Assembly: GCF_000204055.1 (NCBI RefSeq)
Contig: NW_006768814.1
Coordinates: forward strand, 116,160 to 159,469
Direction: 5' to 3'
DNA length: 43,310 nt
Source: Melampsora larici-populina 98AG31
Lineage: Eukaryota; Basidiomycota; Pucciniomycetes; Pucciniales; Melampsoraceae
Part shown: positions 1 through 12,328 of the stretch, one piece after another
Layout of the letters: each line of letters starts with the position of its first letter
Numbering within the stretch: position 1 is the first letter of the stretch
Position numbers and translations under genes: made by a program
The notes under the pieces: model-generated
Told to the model about the DNA's origin: nothing
Databases searched by the model: none
The model's input: the letters and a program-made list of their open reading frames with translations, nothing else

Positions 1-43
1 TAATTCGATTCTGTAGGCTTTCAACAATCAATTGACGAAAACG

Positions 44-125
44 AACTTTTCAATCTTTCTCGACCATCCATCAAATCAAAGAAATCAAATTAAACTTTTC
101 AATCTTTCTCGACCATCCATCAAAT
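44..125. repeat. 49-bp tandem duplication
   Basis: A 33-base segment containing ctttctcgaccatccatcaa occurs at 44-76 and again at 93-125, a period of 49. It is AT-rich, non-coding and leads into the 14-mer array that follows. Confidence 0.85.
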
Positions 126-157
126 TAAACAAATCAGTCATGTAGACTTCAAGCTTA

Positions 158-227
158 TCAAACAAATCAAATCAAACAAATCAAATCAAACAAATCAAAT
201 TAAACAAATCAAATCAAACAAATCAAA
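158..227. repeat. 14-bp minisatellite, five copies
   Basis: The unit tcaaacaaatcaaa is repeated five times in tandem, with one C-to-T change in copy 4. The array ends in a cagtcatctagact block that resembles cagtcatgtagact at 135-148, so the array probably grew between two copies of that block. Confidence 0.9.
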
Positions 228-306
228 TCAGTCATCTAGACTCAAGATTCCTTTTTAAATCTTCTTTCCATCCCCTTTTAGTTTCTTTTTTATGAACTGA
301 GTTCAA

Positions 307-417
307 GTCCATTTTTATGTATTCCTTTTTCTTTTCTTACTTCTCAAGTTGATTGGACTGAGTCCATTTTTATGTATTCCTTTTTCTTTTCTTACTTCTC
401 AAGTTGATTGGACTGAG
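307..417. repeat. 55-bp tandem duplication
   Basis: A 55-base segment beginning gtccatttttatgtattcc occurs at 307-361 and again from 362, with no mismatch that I see. It is a recent local duplication. No gene is evident in 1-940. Confidence 0.9.
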
Positions 418-943
418 TTCAACTCATGTAACTTGTATTTGTATTCTCCTGTGTTGAACCAAGTACAAGGTTATTGATTGTGTACATTGTTTGTTTCTTC
501 CTCTGTTCCTCAAGTTGTTTTTTATGAAAGTTCAATGAAATCAATCGTTCAAAGGATTGGACTTGCAAAATCCTCACTCTCTTTTACCGTATTATAAACT
601 TGTCTTTGACGAGGAAATTGTAGAGAAATCTCAAATGAGAAATTGAAGATGCTCATGATAGAAGAAAATAAAACCTGTGCGAGTTGATTGACACATAAGA
701 AACATGATTTTCATATAACTTGACATCTTCCAACAGAACAACATGTGAGTAGATACAAAAGAAACAGGGATTCGACTTTTATTTGAATTATTTGAATTGA
801 AAGTTTCATAAAAACGTATGTACTATTGAATAACATTGACTTCAATCTGAGAGAATTTCATCACCTGTAGATTATCCAAAAGCTTTGTTAGGTGAAATCA
901 AAATCAAATAAGAAAGAATACAAAACTGATCATAACTTACACT

Positions 944-2358
944 TTAAATACGAGGATCCACAATTGGCAGGCCACCACTTTTCCAGTTGTAAGATACAGC
1001 CCAGTCCCGTACCTTGTCCCTTTTTGAACGACCTCTTTCTTGTGCACTTAAATCCACAGGTGCTTCAAAATCATCCATACCAGCATTATCATGATTATTA
1101 CCTTCTGTAATTGGCTCCGTCAAGTCATCCCATGCATTTCCAAGATTGGCCAGCATGTTGTGAAGGATAGCACAACATTTGATCCAATCGAGTATATGAT
1201 TCATATGTTCCTTTTTGTCTAATGCAAGCCGAAGTCCTTGAAGCGAGGCCCAGCGACCCTTCAAGATTCCAATACAGTGTTCATTACGAACACGGGCTTT
1301 TGCCACGCACCAATTAAATTCGCGATTCCTATCAATCTGAGCAGCTGGTCCTTTGTAAGAAGGAACCACAGTTTCGGATGCAACATATGCTGAATCAGCA
1401 ACAAGATACTCACCTACGATTACGAAGAAATTCATCAGCCCAAGATAAAGACAAAAAGAATACACAAAAGAAGAAGACTGTACACACCCGGTGAGAAATA
1501 CTTGTCTGGGTTTCCTGCCAAGTCGCTCTTTCCATAGACCATACTATCGCAGCAAGAGCCAGGCCAGCCGCCATAAAGATAAGTGATGCGCCGATCGCAA
1601 TCACAAATTACTTGCACATTGATCGAATAATCATGTTTTCTATCGAAGAAAACTTCACCATCTTGTCCAGGCCTTTGATACAAAGGGATTGTGGTTCCAT
1701 CCACAAATCCAACACATCCAGGAAAGCCATCTTGCTTTAAAACTGATGAGATTCCCTTTCGTCGATCAGCTGATGGCCAAGCCAGATAATGGCCACCTCT
1801 ATCGATTATGGCCTTTATGACTCGGCGGGTACACTTGATGACCTGACCACGGCTAACCTTGTAGTTACGTGAGAACCGGCCTACTGACGCTCCATTTCCG
1901 TTACTGCCTAATCGTTCGAGAGTTATAGCAAGCTGTTGTTTGAGTGGAGGTGGTGGGTTATTGCTGGTTGAAATGAAGCTGGGATGGTCCTTAATCAAGT
2001 CCCTCAGTGCTTCGAATCCTTCAGGAGTGGTCCGCATTGCTTGTCGAAAGTCTTTGCGGCATTCACGTAGCATATCATTTAAGTTGAATGGAGAGGCGTG
2101 AGGTGCTTTGAATCTGGGAACAAGGTATCGAGTTTTGCTGACCCAAGTAAGTAGCTCGGCAAGTTCATTCTCTTGATTGAAATTCTGATCATAGAGCTCG
2201 GCCTCTTCTGGATCGTCCGGATATAAGAGCTGGCCATCGGTAGGAAAGTCTGGCTCTTCGTCATCATACACCGCAAAGTCGTTCATCGAGTCTAGATGTT
2301 CCCAGACACAGGCAAGGGTGAGATCTCGAATCATCTGAGCCCGTTGGGAAAGACGCAT
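944..2358 (-). CDS. PIF/Harbinger (HARBI1-like) DDE transposase
   Basis: Predicted nuclease of the HARBI1/DDE_Tnp_4 family, which cuts and pastes Harbinger elements. Proposed exons are complement(944..1413, 1488..2358). The 74-bp GT-AG intron joins SPG to EYLVADSAY in frame, giving a protein of about 446 aa. I chose the ATG at 2358 (MRLSQRAQM); an open frame continues upstream to 2451, so an earlier start is possible. Visible signatures are a helical N-terminal region with FSRNYKVSRGQV, the first catalytic Asp in GFVDGTTIPL, the second in GWPGSCCDSMVY, the Harbinger-typical ADSAY, and a Glu in VRNEHCIGILKGRW. All DDE positions are present and no frame break is seen. I found no convincing terminal inverted repeats and no MYB-like partner gene, so the element may be incomplete or a domesticated copy. 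Confidence 0.87.
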
Positions 2359-2600
2359 GTTGGAATTTGGATTGATTGAAAAGAAACCAGGCGAATTGGT
2401 GGTTTGAGTCTGATCACACAAGCATCGATTGGTTAGTATTTTGAGTATCAACCATCAAAGAGAGGAAAAATTACTTACATAAATCAGCTCTTTCAGTATG
2501 TTCTCCTTCAAACGGTGATCTGAAGTGGGACAAATGCCCCTGGCATTCGTAGCGTGAAGCCAACAATGTGTGGGACACTCAACACCAACAGCAGGTCAAA

Positions 2601-2735
2601 CGTTGAATCAGGTGTTTCTGAGGGAAAGGTCAAACAGTATCGTATCGAAATGAAGTGTAGGATGTTCGACCGTCGAATCGGGTGTTTCGGAGGGACAAGT
2701 CGAACAGTATCGTATCGAAATGAGGGGTAGGGAAG
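2601..2735. repeat. 70-bp diverged tandem duplication
   Basis: Two diverged copies (2601-2670 and 2671-2735) share aacagtatcgtatcgaaatg and a ggtgtttc(t/g)gaggga core. They lie just upstream of the Harbinger transposase and could be subterminal repeats of that element; this is inference. Confidence 0.7.
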
Positions 2736-2859
2736 GTGAGAGGTGATCGATTTGTGGAGATGGTTCGGAGCCAGGCGCGGAGTGTTGAATTTGGGCCTGT
2801 GGTACCAAGCCCTGTACAAGTAGTAGCATAGTCTTGTAGCGGGGTTAGATATCACATTT

Positions 2860-5800
2860 CAATTTCGAATCTTCTAGAAACACCTTTAAAAAATGTATTT
2901 CATCGATCTTCAACACATTTTATTCCATTTTTTCTGATTTCAACCTTTTGAAAACTGTATCTTTGCTTCAAAGTTTGTTTTTTATAGACCAACCTGACTT
3001 ATATTTAGGTACTTTTGTGGACTGATCACGCATTTTATAAGCACCAAGCAGACTTAAAAAGTGGCTCGAGTTGCCTATAATCTTAGCTCAATTTTTTTAA
3101 CTTGAACCCCACTATTCCTGTTTCAAATAAATCCATCAACCAATCATTGATTCATTCTTGACTATACTCAATCCGCTTCAAAAATGAGGCATAAATCAAT
3201 TATACATCCTTTTGAGGAGTTCCCCCAGGTTGAGTGAAACATGTGTTAGAAGTGTGCCAGCTTATCAAGAAGCAGAGGATCACCCCCAAAAAATTCATGC
3301 ATTGTTAATTCTTAGCTGACAAACTGGTGTCCAAGCAAAGGATTTGGGTTGGTATTCCTCTTGGAATGTGGTTTTGAGCCTTTGGAAAACTATGAGCCAA
3401 CAGCCCAGAGGCAATCAATTGTGGAAGAGTTTCATTCTTGATGAAGTGAGTACTCGCCACCCATCATGAAATCAATTCATGGGGCTACTGGACAGAGTTT
3501 GGAAATCTATCATTGAAACTGATTTCCAAACAGCAGTTTTTAACCACACATTATGAGCTGCTTTTTGTAATGTTAGTTGCCCAGCAATAAAAAACCATTC
3601 CCTAACTGGTGTTCAGCCAGCCATCTTGGAAATGGTTACAAGGGGTGTGTGGTGTACCACCATGACTCAGGACATACAAAATATAGGTTTATCCAAATGT
3701 CTTCTACAGTCATGCTACAGTTACATTGTAAAATGCCTCAGACTTGTGGAGCACATAGAGGGAGGATTTGTTGAGTTCCTTGAGTATTTTACAGCTCTAT
3801 GCTTTCTAGATCAGAGACAAAGGAAAACATTTTTGGCCACAAAACTTTCAAAATTAAGAGTGCAGGTTTTACCAGCCAAATTAAAGAAAATTAAGAGTGC
3901 AGGTTTTACCAGCCAAATTAAAGAAACCATGCCAAAGTGTGCTTGGTTGCCATAAGTCCCTTGTTGCACTAAAAGTGTGCAAAAAGCAGTGGGGGACTTT
4001 GTTGAATTTAGCTGCGCAATGGATTTGCTTGATTGGTGACATGACTGAAACTTGGCTTCCCAAAATATATAAATCATGTATACAACATATATCCCTGGGA
4101 ATTTGGCAACAATCCAGTGATGAATTCAGAATATGAAATTAAATTTTCAAAGACATCATTGTCTGAGACAAATTGAACCAATGGGATTTGAAAGATAATT
4201 TTGCTTCCTGTGATATTTGTTGAAAACTCGGGACCCTAAGCTTATCTAAAAATTCATTGTTGATCTCGGAGCATCATTTTGAATTCAAATTGATTGGTGG
4301 ACTTGTTTTGGTGCATGTTTTTCACATGCTGGTAAATGGGAAGAGCTGTTTACCAAATTACCTTTTCTTTATTAAACTCAAACATATCTTGTTTTAGAAA
4401 GAACAATCCCCTTTACCATCAGTTGATTCATTCACATTTTATCGGCGTGCAACTTAGCTGACATCCTGAGTCTCACAGGACATTTCATCCATTTTTTGTA
4501 TGCAAGAGCCAATCTAGAATCATTGTGACATTTCCCAATAACAACCCCCATGCGAGCTTTTGCCATCACATCATAGCAGAATCAGGGGTATGAAGAGGGA
4601 AAAGGAGGATAATTGAGTGTACAATCAGTCAAAGACGACAAGCATCACAAACACATGAAAACATACACCACGGAACATGGATTTGTTTCCCAAAGCAGGA
4701 CAATGACGCTAGCAGCATACAAGGGACTATCCAAACAGTTATTGGCATTGCACAAAACTTCCTTGCGCGCACGTGGGCGGAGAATAAGGGCTAGTTGAGG
4801 GGTGGCTTATTTCTACGCAGGTGGGGAGATTCCCAGCGCATGCGACATAGCTTCCACCACCACATTGTGGTGTCGCATCGCAGACCGTAGTATGCTCAGG
4901 TGTGCTTAATACATGGCAGCACTTTGGCGCGAGGTGTTTTGCCATTGTACCCAACGCCAACGCGAGCAGAAATAGAAAGTATCTCCCGAGCTAGATTGTG
5001 CAAAAGACATGAACAATTGAGCTATACATTTTCCATGGCACTACATGAAAATAGGCTCACCATTCTTGAGATCAGTTTATTTTGAAGAAGTTTTTGGTCA
5101 AAGGACAATTGAAAGTTGAAGATCTTGCGGTCGTTCAGCGAAATACAAATAAATTAGCACATTCAAAACGGAAAATAAGATCCCAAGAAACAAACCACTC
5201 ACTTGTGCGAGAAACGGTTTTAGCAAGTTGCAAAAAGATCCTACAGATGATAATTTTTACGGTGTCCTATAGAGCGAAAGAAGTCCAAGTGGAGATGATC
5301 TCATTAGAATTCACGATGAGTAAATGACCAGGAGAAGGGTAAGAGGGATGGTGCATACAAAATATGTGATGGTCCAAGTGGCTGGGGAAGGTCTCCAAGA
5401 CTGAGGAAGTCTCAGTATTTATACCTGTGTCCCCCGCCAGATCCACTCGCGATCAAGTCTCGTCATCAAAGCCGGCTCTGAAGCGGTGCCAGTGTGTCGG
5501 CTGTATCCATCCACAGTCTAATCACCCTATAAATCGAATCAAATATGGGTCGTGTCTCTATGGGTTTGAATGAAGTCTCTGATAGTCAGCTTTCACAGCC
5601 ACTGTCTACCGTGCAGATTTCTCATGGCGATTTGAGACAAAAAATCGCTTCCTATCGGTATCAGACATCCTCCCAACAGCGCCTCAAATGCTAGCTTAGA
5701 AAGAATTGCACATATGAGCGAGCGAAACTCTGCGAGACTGAAACCTATTCACAAGTGATCCGATAAGATCAGAATAGATTGCACTGTGTATATGAGCTTG

Positions 5801-8108
5801 TGTGATACGTTACATTATGTCCTGATATGGAGTCAGAGGGATGCCAGGCGATAGACCAATTGCTTGATCCCCACGCGACCTGTGGCGCAGCTAGACATTT
5901 GGTTTTCCGAATGGATGTCGTTTGTGTTGGTGTGAGATTTCATCATCTACCACAGCCACTTTCCACCACGCCTGTTTGGCTCCTGGCTATCTCGACTTTT
6001 AAAGAAAGGCGATGCCGGATTCATCCATCGACATTGATCCTCTCAACAAGCTGAACCTACCATCGAGTCAGAAGTATGACTGGCCACAATGGGAGTACAT
6101 AGCTTGATTGGTCACGCACCACCCACTCAGTTCCTTGAAAAGTATAAACCGCGCTATATGCCCAGAACAGCCCCACGACTACCTGGCATTGGTGGCGATG
6201 CTGTGATGTATTTGGCCTTTTGATGCCATATCCATATTGATTCATTCACTTAGGGAGATTTATGCTTGGGTTACTCGCACGCAGTTCCGATGTCGACAAG
6301 GGGACCCTGGAGAGCCCATATATACCCCCTAATTAGTAGGTATGTAGGAATCGTGCTTTTTTGGTAAAAAGTGTCCACAATTTCCAAGCAAGAATTTGAA
6401 AATTTTGGTCCAAAAGATTGGCCAATGAGCCTCACTTATCATCTCGCCCTCGGGGTATGCCTAACATTTGAAAAAAACATCATTCTTATATGTACGAGCA
6501 ATGTGAGTAGGAAAAGTCTGAAGCAGTGCTGGCACCACCATCCGCAACCAAGTGTCAGTATTGAACCTCTATGCCATGGAATGATCATCGATATGCACAT
6601 GTTTGTGAATATAGAGGTACTAAGCTTGCGGCACTCTCTTTGTAAATCGAAGATGCCTGCCAGTGCGGGACTCCTTCCACGCGGGCTGCAATCTGACTTG
6701 GCATCGAAATCTGAAAAGGACGATTCCCTAAGAAAACCTCAACCAAATTGTATTTGGGGATATTTTTTCTTCCCTAAAGCTGTTCGATTGGACTTGAAAT
6801 TCTTCATATCAGAAGTCAATCCAATTTCAAACCTCAATTTCAGAAATGCAAAGATTCTTATTGCCAAGGACGCAAACAAAAAAATCAAGCAATCAAGAAT
6901 TACAATCACATTTTTTCGTTGAAGGGAAACTTTTTAACATTTCTAAATGAAGGGAAAGAGAGACAGAAAACAAAAACCAAAATCAAGTAAAGAAAATGAG
7001 AGTGAAATCCAAAACCTTCAAAGTTTTCGAAGAAAAATGGTAAATTGAGAAAACACAACAAAAAACACCGAGAACCGAATTGTAAACAAAACACATTGAA
7101 ATTTGAAAAACCCAAAAAAACCAAAAAGCATACAAGTGATCACTTGAGATATCAAAAATATGCAAAAAAAAGAAATCATGATACTTGTTCGCGAAGAATA
7201 CGAGGATCTGTCTGGTTTTGGCATTGGAAACCAACGAAAATGAGGTTCCTAAGCATGATCATGTGATGCGGAATCTGTTTGACCAAAGATTGCTTCTGCG
7301 ATAAATGTAGTTCATCATTATGACTTTTGACCAGCTTTCAATTAACATTTTTTTGGCCGAGTGACTTAAAGTAGCTGCAACACCACTCATCAAGAAATAA
7401 AGTGGATTGTGGTTTGATTCGAGAGCCAAAGGTCTTGATTGTTGCGATGTAGTTGAATGAATGATGTCAGTGGGATCCTTGCAATTGCCCGCATTGCAAT
7501 GATATCATTTTTTTGCCCATCTGGCAATGAGAAAGTTGTTTTTTGATGAGACGCTAGAGTTCGGTCACATCTCCATCGTTCCTGGAAACAATCCAATGAG
7601 TTTAGTTTTGAGTCTTTGTTGATGTTGATCAAACAAGACTTGATCATTTGATAAGGTCTGAGCACAATGTCGAGCAGAATTCTTGATTAACTTTTAGCCA
7701 TCTTTAAGCTGCCGTTATTTGCAGGACTATCATTTGAGTCCGGTTCATGCGCTACAAAGTCAAAAGTTCAGCGTGCATAAGAAAAGACTTATGCGCGTCT
7801 TGATGAAATCGACCGGTGAAGGTCATGCAAACGTGTCCTCAATCACTCAAAAGGACCTCTGCCTGATGATGAAGGATAATAGACTCATCCTCCAAACCTC
7901 ACACCTTGGCTCGTGCACCTTTCGTACACTCACAAACTTCTTGCTCGACCTTTTTGCGCTCTTACTTTTGCACTCTCACCTCGAACCATTTCCTCCAATA
8001 TCTGCTCTTCACAACGCTCTAAAAATCTTTTCCTGCGCTACTTCATCCCTTAAGCCCTGAAAACATACCTCTCATCCCCATCATCAGCCGAACGTTCACC
8101 GCTCAAAG
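2860..8108. other. Long stretch without a recognisable gene
   Basis: AT-rich DNA with only short, overlapping open frames that match no family I know. It contains one exact tandem repeat (3851-3924, annotated separately). The CT-rich 7900-8100 segment probably holds the promoter and 5' leader of the C2H2 gene starting at 8109. Confidence 0.6.
3851..3924. repeat. 37-bp exact tandem duplication
   Basis: The unit starting aaattaagagtgcaggtttt is present at 3851-3887 and 3888-3924 without mismatch that I can see. Confidence 0.9.
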
Positions 8109-9950
8109 ATGTCCTTTAATGCACAATTTAATCCGGATATGTTCCTTGAACCCCAGTACCACCAACCGTAAGTTGTCCGTCCCTTGTTACCTGACAATGA
8201 TCAGCCAATCTTCCATCTGAAGGGAGGAGAGGAGGCATGACTTGAATTCCCACAACACGAGTTGTATTTTCACCGTCCCCCGTCACTCACAACACAATCA
8301 CTGAGGACGTGTTAAGTTATTGATATATTGTCTTCTTTTCTTCTGGGCTCTCAGTCTTCTGAGTGGGCTGTCTGATCACACGCGATCTCAGCGTTCTTCC
8401 ATTGGCAGTCAAGGTTCATCAGAGTTGGCCACCTTGGATTATTTACCTTTGTCCGACTACATGCTAGCATCGCCATCTCAAAATCTCTATCCAACCCAGC
8501 CTACTCAGCTTAATTGGGAACCTTCAACTTCCGACAATCTCTTGAACACCGAGGCTTGGACCAATTCCTTTAACTTGATTGGCTTCAATCCATCGGACCT
8601 TATGGAAAGCGCTTTTCAGGATTTAAACGATCCTGTTGGACCTCTAGAGGTTGAGCATCATCAACCCCCGCCAGTCGAAGATTATTCGAATACTGTGTCA
8701 TTGCCAACCGAACAAGTAAAAGAGAGCCCGGCCCCTACGAGTGTGAAACGGAAAAGGTCTGCGAGCTACGAAAGCGCCGACGAGAGCTCGCCAAACTCGC
8801 CAAATGCTGCCAAGATATTCGCATGCGTACTAGATGCTGAATGTTTTGAGAAATTCAGTCGTGTCGAACACCTGGCTCGACATGAGAGGTGTGTTATCTT
8901 GTTTGCAATGTGACCTTGCATACGTTCTGAATTTGTTTGGTTCATCTTTTATAGGAAGCATACAAAGGAGAAACCATTTGAATGCCATTGCCTCAAGGCA
9001 TTCACTCGCTTAGACAATTGGAGGTGAGAGCTATTTAACTTGTAGACGTGATCACAAGTTCTTTCCTTTACTGATGAAGTCTTCATTCTTTTCTAATTAG
9101 GCAACACAAGAACACTGTCCATAAACATCTTGTTGTGGAAAATGCCAAGACTGAAAAAAGTCTAGTAGAGGTTCAAAAAGAATTGAGAAGGATGAACAAG
9201 TTGAGAAAAGCAACGATAATGGCTGCAACCAAACAAGCGAAACTGGATGCCATGAAGCAAGCTGAACGCGAACACGAATGTCAACCCAAAGCTAAGAAGC
9301 CTTCGCTGGCACCTCTAGTCTTCAGCGGTCCATCAACAGAACGGGTTCAGCAAAAGTCTCCTGTTACAATCCAATCAACTCCTTTGGTACCATCGGCTGT
9401 CGGAGGAAACCAAGCGTCAACGTTGGACAATTCGAATATCACCACTGATTATTCGAGTATCTTCACCAGTTCAACGATGCCATCTTCCGACATTGGTTTC
9501 AGGAATTCAGACTTTACACCTCATCACGCCAACTCTTCTTCTCTAAGTGACTTTTCGACTAGTCCATTCACAACTCCAATGGACATAAGTCGTGTGATTC
9601 CATTTGGGGATATGTCACAATCTCTTTCAGATTCTGCTCCTCCGCTTACCAATTTCCAAACTTTATTAGAACCCTTCAGTTTCTTCTCCAATTCACCAGA
9701 CCCTACTTCTTTTCCTCCTTTAGTTCAACCTTTTCTATCTCAAAGTTCTATGATGCCTTTGACTGGAGATGAGCTGCCTAATGTAGCTTACCAATCAAAT
9801 TCAAACTCTGGACTTTCAAATCAATTTCATCTTGTGGAATATGATTATCCTTATGATATAACAAACTTGAATACTTCACTTTATCCTTCATCTTTACCAT
9901 CTTTTCCTAGTTTACCTGTAGGTTATATACATCAAGGATCTAATTTGTAA
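8109..9950 (+). CDS. C2H2 zinc-finger transcription regulator
   Basis: Predicted nuclear DNA-binding regulator. Proposed exons are 8109..8167, 8355..8888, 8955..9023 and 9101..9950, all with GT-AG introns and a continuous frame (503 aa). The N-terminal ~170 residues are Ser/Pro/Asn-rich, as in activation regions. Two adjacent fingers follow: finger 1 has Cys-x5-Cys and an HLARHERKH helix, then a TKEKPFEC linker, and finger 2 has a tight Cys-x1-Cys (ECHCLKAF) with [13 protein letters not shown]. Introns 2 and 3 each cut inside a finger. The rest is a basic, Lys/Gln-rich stretch that may be coiled coil, then a long Ser/Thr/Pro/Phe-rich tail. The paired fingers resemble fungal stress and carbon regulators of the Msn2/Adr1 kind, but I cannot assign orthology. 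The start gives [12 protein letters not shown] and follows a CT-rich leader. Confidence 0.82.
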
Positions 9951-12328
9951 ATCAGTTTCTATGTTATATGTTGCATCTTAGTCACTTTTGAAATTCTTAT
10001 TATCATTATTTTGTATAATTCTCAATTAAATCATTTATGATCTTGGATCCAAGTAAAGCAATCCTTGGTTTTCTCTGTTTTCTTGTTTTTTTTTCGTCAT
10101 TCATAAATCTCTTGTATTACGCAATCAAATTTACCATTTTCCGTTCATGAAACTTAGTTTTGAGAACCTTGCCGTCCTCGGATCCTATAACTATCTAGGG
10201 TCTCTATGCATATAGTTAGGCAACAAGGCAACAAAGTGCTCTGGAATCAGGAGGGTGTTTAAGTTTGTTGGAATTAATAGGGAATTTATCCTATCAAGAT
10301 GAAGAAAGGTTGAACAATTGGTACTATAATCCATGTTGAATACTACTAAGCACTAGGGGCTCATCTCTTTGCATCTGTTTCAAAGTTTCATTTGTGAACT
10401 GTTTGCTTAGATCTTGAGTATATTTTATACACCTAACACTACACCAAATGACATCTTTTCCCGGGGGTCTAGAAAATCAGTGCACAAATAGAAAAATATG
10501 GGTAGAGTACTTTTCTATGCCCATAAAGATAAACTCCTATATGCCTCTACAAACCTTTCTGTTCTATACCCACAGATAACAATCTTTCTATACCCATGTA
10601 AAATACATTTAAATCTGTACTAAAATCCTTCTCAAGCCTCATCCAGTACAATCCTGTAGAAGTGCCGACTCAAGATATTGTCACGGTGTTGGTGAATGCA
10701 ACATATCCAGGCAGCATTAGAATTGAAGATGACAGCCAGTTGAGTACACCCTGTGCAACAGTGCAACTTCTCTACACAGATCAAAATCTGTCTACACAGG
10801 ATGAAAAGCAGGCAACCCATCCAGTCAATGCAACCTATCCAAGTCTCATTGCCGGTGGTCAGTGGAACCTGTGTAGTAGGCAACATGTCAAGGTAGGATT
10901 GACAGTGTCTTGTAACAGGCCCGGGCAGTCTCAAGTGGTGGCTTGTGGTGATTGCCACATAGAGCCCTTTTCTCATAACCAACACCATCTCCTCTTTATG
11001 TATGATTTGTGCACAGCTATACCAGCCTTTTGGCATATTTTGACATACATGTATAGTATAAAAGTTACCTGATAGCCATTTTTTCAGATTTGTGAGGAAA
11101 AAGTTAAAAAATTCTACTCAGATATCTCCCTTGCAGTCTTATACTAGAAGCTCACATTGTGCTCTGCAGACTTTTAAAGTATAGAAAATTGAAGGCTCAT
11201 ATATCCTTGATAAGAACAGATGATGGACACCATTTCATTTTCACAATCACATCTGTGGGCCATCTTTTGTATCAATATTCCTGGAATATGATTCATCCAT
11301 ATATATATATATATGTTAAATAATTGAATCAAACAGATATAATTGAGTTGAAAGAACTTAAGACTGAAACACATATAAGAGAATATGCAGGATGAATGAA
11401 ACCCATCAATTTCTCAAAAATAACAAGACTTGCATATTACTCATTGATTATAAACCTGATCTTAAATTGTTCAGACTTCAATAGAGATTTGAGAACAACA
11501 TTTATTCATCAATGGTTTTGTTCAATCTCACTCATTTTCTCTTTCATCAAATCAAACTTGAATCCTTTTGAGAGGTTGACTGGAAACTTCCTAAAGTTAT
11601 CTTCTCTTCTCAGACTCAGCTCATGTAAGCAAAATGTATTTCCTTCAACTTCTAAAGAAAGGATTGCTGACTCCCTGGATCATAGCCAATCATGAGAAAA
11701 TCAACTTCCAGAGAAAAAGGAGTTGCTTAAAGTTATATCTAATGGTATTGACTTCACTGATGGGGTATCTCATTTTGCAGCTTTATCTTCAATTGCCTCA
11801 GAGTCAAAACAAATCTTGACTATGAATCTTTTCATTCTTTTCTACACCTGTGATCAAAAGACTAAAGAGGGTCACTTGGTGAAGTGAAAGATGTGCATGA
11901 GGAAGACCATAACTGAGACTATAGAGACATAAGCAAGTTTTTAACATTTTATGGAATAAATTTTCAACTACACCCAATTTTCTTCAATCTTATCGGTGTA
12001 GCCTCATGAGGCTACCAGTGAAAGAAGATTTTGTAAATTTTGGCCTACAGGCATTGTGCGTTCATCCAAATGATGAAAGTTGAAGTGTGATGAAATCAAT
12101 AGCCTTGCTGCCTCCTGAGTTCTCATTGAACTGTATGTCGGACTTGAAGGCAAAAGCTCGGGCTAGCTGACCCGATCAGGAGCTTATCAGACCGAAGCCC
12201 TTCGGGTCCGACCGACTGGTAACTTGATTTACCATTTCGAGAGAAACATCATTGACTGCTTTTTACATCGCATACATACCAACTTCACTCCCAAGAAATC
12301 AACTCAAACCATTCCACTTCAAGAATTC
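9951..12328. other. Intergenic region with no convincing gene
   Basis: Overlapping open frames on both strands at about 10630-11070 match nothing I recognise. Around 10440-10610 the motif ttctat(a/g)ccca recurs three times, suggesting a decayed repeat. An (AT)n tract is at about 11300-11315. At about 12169-12220 there is a GC-rich patch with the imperfect hairpin gaccgaagcccttcgggtc. The CSTF2 promoter probably lies in the last few hundred bases. Confidence 0.5.

Noticed and set aside
892..1110. Plus-strand 72-codon frame
   Set aside because: It lies antisense to the Harbinger transposase exon and has no family resemblance.
10632..11072. Overlapping open frames on both strands (about 134 and 136 codons)
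   Set aside because: They are antisense to each other, in decayed repeat-like DNA, and neither has a domain, splice signals or biased composition.
12169..12230. GC-rich hairpin as a structured RNA
   Set aside because: Only a short imperfect stem (gaccgaag/cttcgggtc) is visible and no known RNA family fits.
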